DNA of 64,000 bases, taken from NCBI GenBank assembly GCA_018894105.1, contig CM032119.1, positions 15,145,246 to 15,209,245 on the forward strand, given 5' to 3'. The DNA is from Jacaranda mimosifolia (lineage: Eukaryota > Streptophyta > Magnoliopsida > Lamiales > Bignoniaceae). Below the pieces are notes generated by a model that was given only the letters and a program-made list of their open reading frames with translations, was not told the origin of the DNA and did not search any database. Every line of letters begins with the position of its first letter. Within the stretch, counting starts at the first letter, position 1. Below are positions 59,931-64,000 of this stretch, piece by piece. The position numbers were made by a program, and so were the translations under genes.

Positions 59931-59945
59931 TGCCTTTTTATAGGC
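59931..59945 (-). promoter_or_regulatory. Candidate antisense TATA box in Tat 3' region
   Basis: The minus strand reads GCCTATAAAAAGGCA, an excellent plant TATA box. It lies about 380 bp upstream of the N-terminal antisense block and faces the antisense ORF. Confidence 0.55.
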
Positions 59946-60535
59946 ATATGTTAAAATCCTTTGCGGGTTGAAATTTGTCAAGTAATTGAAGCCTTCAAGT
60001 GTTAGAAGTTGATCTCAAGTAGGACAATGAATTGCAGTTAAATTGGTTTCTGAGGAGTTTTGAATATTAAGGCAAGAATTCCAAAAGGATTTGTATATGA
60101 TAAGTTTCTCACTGAGGAATGCAATTTGGATTTCATTACTTTACGAAAATCAGCAAATGAGTGGGGCTGTTAGAATTTGAAGGATGACAGTAACCTTTTG
60201 CTTGGTTTTGTGATTTCAATTGATGTGGGCCATGAAATAAGAAAGGTCTTTGTTTGTGGCTGAAATTTGAATGTGCTTTCGATTTTTCAATTGAAAAAGG
60301 CACAAGTGATTATGTGAATTTTATGTGGGCCTCTTCATGAAGGACTTGTTAAAAAAAATGAAACAAATCTTGTTTCCAGATTTAGTTTCATGAAAAAAAA
60401 TAAAATTGGGCTTCACATGTCAACTTTTGTTATGGGCTTTTATCTGGCCCACGTATATTATTTAGTATATATATTCTCAAATACTTCAAGTCTCGTCTCT
60501 TTTAGGATTGATTTGCACCCCTTCGTCAAGCTTTG
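59946..60535. other. Tat 3' untranslated region, no gene
   Basis: No open frame or repeat. It would hold the upstream promoter region of the antisense unit. Confidence 0.4.
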
Positions 60536-60553
60536 AAGTGGGCGGGGGGTATT
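60536..60553 (+). other. Polypurine tract of Tat element
   Basis: AAGTGGGCGGGGGGTATT abuts the 3' LTR start TGTAAACAT. The G-run matches Tat-type tracts. Confidence 0.8.
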
Positions 60554-61529
60554 TGTAAACATATTAAAATTTTCACCAATTGAGAAGTGACACATGTAAA
60601 ATAATATATTAAATATTAATTTAAAATTTTCAATTTAAATTTTGGGATATATTAAATTTGATTCCAAAAGATAAATAGTTAATTTTAATTAATAATTTAG
60701 TATTTATTTTATATTCAAATCAAGTGGAGTGTCTGCATATATGGACTAATCAAATTAAAAATATTTGATGTTGACATTATCCTTTGATGTTTGATATGAT
60801 CAAAATCAAATATATCTGATATTATCTCTTCATATTTGATATTATTTTATCAAAGAGATAACCTTTGAAAGAGTTCAAGTCAATCAGAAGTCTTCCATCA
60901 AACATCTATATAAAGAGGTGATTCCAGCTCATTTGACACAACACACAAATTCCAGCAGACGAGAGAAACTTTGAAGGAGTCTAACAATTCTCTCAAGCAA
61001 ATTCAAGGAGATCTAGACGTTCAAGGCGTTCTTCAAGGAATTCATATATTTTTGGAGTTTGATTTGAGATTAAGTTGCGAAGCCCTCGAATTGGTGTTAT
61101 TTTTATTCAAGGAGATCTATAACGTTCAAGGCGTTCTTCGCGGAATCTATATATTTTTGGTGTTTGATTCGAGATTAAGGTGCGAAGCCCTCGAATTGGC
61201 ATTATTATATTCAAATCAAATTTAAAGGAGATCCACGACGCTTAAGGCGTTCTTCACAGAATTTATATATTTTTGGCTTTTGATTCGAGATTAAGGTGCG
61301 AAGCCCTCGAATTGGCATTATTCTATTCAAATCATATTCAAAGGAGATCCACGACGTTTATGGCATTTTTCACGGAGCTCAAGATTATATTTGGAAGGGA
61401 AGAATAAGAGGATTAGATTAGAGATAGAATCCACAGTTGATTAATCAATTTTGATTTAAATTTTATTTGTACAATTTTTTTCTTGTTTTGTAATTTTAAT
61501 TTTTGTAGACAAGAAAATATGTTGTTACA
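60554..61529 (+). repeat. 3' LTR of Tat element
   Basis: It starts TGTAAACATATTAAAATTTT and ends ATGTTGTTACA. It has the same TATA box (60906-60915) and a tandem repeat with unit starts at 61007, 61111, 61227 and 61343, exactly the 104/116/116 spacing of the 5' LTR. It lacks ~20 bp near 60724. Confidence 0.92.
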
Positions 61530-61534
61530 CTATG
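61530..61534. repeat. Target-site duplication of Tat element, right (CTATG)
   Basis: Exact repeat of 50001-50005. The copia B frame continues directly after it. Confidence 0.93.
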
Positions 61535-64000
61535 TACTGACTTTTGTAAAGAATATTATTTCAATTCCTATTTTGGATCATGAAGGATTTGATTTTTCAA
61601 TCTCAAATGGAAAATTGAAAGGAATAAAGGATGGTTCTTTATTTACAATGGGTACACTTAGTAATAAATTATACATTTCGAATTCTCAACCATCACTTAT
61701 GCATATTCAACAAAGTAAAAGAAAATTAGATAAGCAAGAAAGTGCCACTTTGTGGCATGTAAGACTTAGACATATTTTGAAGAATAGGATGAACAAGATA
61801 AAAGCCCTCAAAGCACTAAATGTTAGTGGCATAAAGGATCTTCCTACTTATAAAACTTATTTAAAAGGAAAAATGACCAAATAGGACAAATGGAGTGAAT
61901 CACATGTCCATTGGATTTGATCTATACAAACGTTTATGGGCCACTAAGAGTTGGTGCAAGTGGAGGCTAGTTTCACTTCATTACCTTCGCCGACGATCAT
62001 ACTTAGTTTGGACATGTGTATCTTATGAAGTACAAGTCCGAAGCTTTTGAAAAGTTCAAAGGGTATAGGAATGAAGTACAAAAGTAACAAGGACTTACTA
62101 TTAAAGCCCTTCGATCGGATCAAGGATGAAAATACTTAAGTACCAAATTCTTGGATTATGTAAAAGAAAATGGGATTTTTTATCAATGGACTCCACCCGA
62201 CATACCCCAACATATTGGAGTAGCCACGAGGAGAAATCGTACCTTATTGGACATGGTATGTTCCATAATAAGCTTCACTGATGTGCCTATCTCTTTTCGG
62301 GGATACACTTTTCAGACGGCCGTGAGGCTATTAAATGTAGCACCCTCAAAGTTGGTGCCAAAGGCACCATATAAGATGTGGTTTGATGGAGCACCCTCTT
62401 ACTTTTGTTTATGAGTTTGGGGGTCTCCCCAGTATATCAAGAGACTAGTGGGAGACAACTTGGATGTAAGATCCACTCTATGAAAGTTTGTGGATAACCA
62501 AAAGAGTCTTTGGGTTATTATTTCTATAATCCCTCGAAACAAAAGGTGTTTGTTTTGAGGAACACCACCGTTTTGGAAAAAGAGTTTCTATTGGATAGAA
62601 AAGGCATTGTCATTGAACTTGATGAAGTTCAAGATAATCATACTATTTCACCAGTGGTAGAAATAATAGAGCATCCTGAGCCTAACACATAATCTCTTAA
62701 AAGGTCGGACATAATCAAAAAATACCCGAAAGGTTCTGATTTCTTCATGAGATGGGGTAAATGAATAGTGATTCAAGGACCTATGAGGAAGCTATATTGG
62801 ACATAGATTAGGGATATTGGCCTGAGGCCTTGAAATCCGAAATGGACTCCATGTACTCCAATAATGTATAGACTTTGGTAGATCTACTGGAGGGTATAGT
62901 ACTCGTTGGTTGCAAGTGGATCTGCAAGTGAAAGCTAGGAATAGATAGAGAGGTGACGGCCTTTAGGGCTAAACTAGTGGCAAAAGGTTATACTCAAAGA
63001 CCCAATATTAATTTTGAGGCAACCTTTTCACCGGTCACTATACCTAAGTCCATAAGGATTATGTTTGCCATAGCCACTTACTACGACTATGATTTATGGC
63101 AAATCAATGTAAAGACTGCTTTTCTCAATGAAAACACTGAAGAAGAAATCTATATGGAGCAACTATAAGGTTTTACATCCAAAGAGAGTGAGCAAAAGGT
63201 TTGCAAACTCCAAAGGTCCATCTATGGACTAAAGCAAACATCCCAAAGTTGGAACATATGTTTTGATAAGATAGTCAAATTGTTTAGCTTTGTTAAAACT
63301 ATATGTGAGCTTTATGTGTATAAAAAGGCTAGTAAGAGTTCGATACAATTTATTGTACTTTATGTCAATTGCATTCTTTTCATTGGGAATGAGAAAGAAG
63401 TTGAGAGTGTACTAAAGCATGGTTATCTTTACAATTCTGCTTGAAAGATTTGGGAGAAGCATCCTTCGTGTTAGGAATACGGATCTATAGAGATTGATCA
63501 AAGAGGATGGTAGGGCTCTCCCAAATCATATACATTGACAAGATACTAAAGAGGTTTAGTATGGAAGAATCCAAGAAGCTATTCCTCTCTATAGGACATG
63601 GTCTTCATCTTTCCAAGTGTATGGCCCCTAAGACTAAAGATGAGAGAGAAAGAATGTCCCACATATCTTATGCATCCACTATAGAGAGCATAATGTATGC
63701 CGTTCAATGTACTAGACCAGATGTAGCACACGCTCTAAGTGTTACGAGCCCCTTTCAATCCAACCATAGTGAAAGTCACTGGATAGTCGTAGAAGTTATC
63801 CTTAAGTACTTGAGAAGAATTAAAGATTTATTTTTGGTTTACTGCAATAGGGAACAGAGACTTGAAAGGTTTTTAGATTCTAGTTTCCAATCCGATGAAA
63901 ATGACCTTAAATCCACTCAGGATTTACATTTTGCCTCAATGGCGGCATGGCGAGTTGGCAGAGTTCTAAACAAGATACCATGATCGACTCTACCATTGAG
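61535..64000 (+). pseudogene. copia B pol, continued (PR end-INT-RT-RNase H), truncated by window
   Basis: It resumes as LTFVKNIISIPILDHEGF (protease C-terminal part). The GAG-pre-integrase region has LWHVRLRHILKNRM. Integrase: the first Asp reads Asn (TNVYGP, 61929-61931), SDQG is kept, and the Glu position reads Thr (ATRRNRT, 62226-62228). RT at 62760-63470 has LVAKGYTQRPNINFEATFSP and SIYGLKQ, and its catalytic YVDD reads YVNC (63361-63372). RNase H at 63507-63983 is open and has QCTRPDVAHALSV and a DSSFQSDENDLKS tail. The window ends within it. Confidence 0.85.

Larger units (their letters stand above)
50006..61529 (+). mobile_element. Ty3/gypsy Tat-lineage retrotransposon, 11.5 kb
   Basis: LTRs of 996 and 976 bp, gag, protease, RT, RNase H, a second archaeal-type RNase H, integrase, then a 3-kb 3' region with an antisense ORF and tandem array. 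The second RNase H and long 3' region place it in the Tat lineage. An exact CTATG duplication bounds it. By eye the LTRs differ at about 4% over the first 350 bp, plus one ~20-bp gap in the 3' LTR (near 60724). Pol has stops throughout, so it is not autonomous. Confidence 0.93.
45198..64000 (+). mobile_element. Ty1/copia retrotransposon copia B, split by a Tat element, truncated by window end
   Basis: Same family as copia A on the opposite strand: shared LTR start TGTTGGAATAGT, primer site, ~1.95-kb leader and closely similar gag and pol. The gag-protease frame is interrupted at 50005 by the Tat element and resumes at 61530. The window ends inside RNase H, so the 3' LTR and right target duplication are not visible. 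Confidence 0.88.

Overview
The window is nuclear DNA from a higher plant, most probably a eudicot. It is AT-rich and consists almost wholly of nested, decayed transposable elements. I find no intact host gene, rRNA, tRNA or CRISPR array. The plant assignment rests on plant-type lineages: Ty3/gypsy Tekay (chromodomain) and Tat (second RNase H), Ty1/copia including a SIRE-like element, and CACTA and Mutator-like DNA transposons. No species can be named from the sequence alone.

Layout. 1-4966: background DNA with degenerate tandem arrays of about 40 bp. 4967-25026: a Ty1/copia element on the minus strand (copia A). Its 5' LTR is split by a Tekay chromovirus at 14312-24243 (+), bounded by a perfect TTTGC duplication. 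25027-29045: AT-rich background with a 439-bp CACTA-type miniature element flanked by GGA. 29046-41814: a SIRE/Maximus-like copia element (+) flanked by CAACC. Its third ORF is split by a 3.5-kb non-autonomous CACTA element at 36341-39872, flanked by TTA. 41820-45197: background with diverged direct repeats, microsatellites and a 513-bp Mutator-like miniature element with a 9-bp target duplication. 45198-64000: a second member of the copia A family (copia B, +), running off the right edge. It is split at its protease domain by a Tat-lineage gypsy element at 50006-61529, flanked by CTATG.

All pol genes are broken. Recurrent damage includes RT YxDD motifs reading Asn or Cys, lost integrase acidic residues and many in-frame stops. 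No element here looks autonomous. Order of insertion follows from nesting: Tekay after copia A, CACTA after SIRE, Tat after copia B. By eye the Tekay LTRs differ more than the Tat LTRs, so the Tat insertion looks younger.

The most interesting part is the 3-kb 3' region of the Tat element (57559-60553). The minus strand there carries what looks like its own gene: a TATA box, a polypyrimidine tract with a CAG acceptor, a first coding block, a tandem array whose units overlap that reading frame, and a 189-codon coiled-coil block with a single stop. This fits antisense ORFs known from some Tat-lineage elements, and suggests an array born inside an antisense gene.
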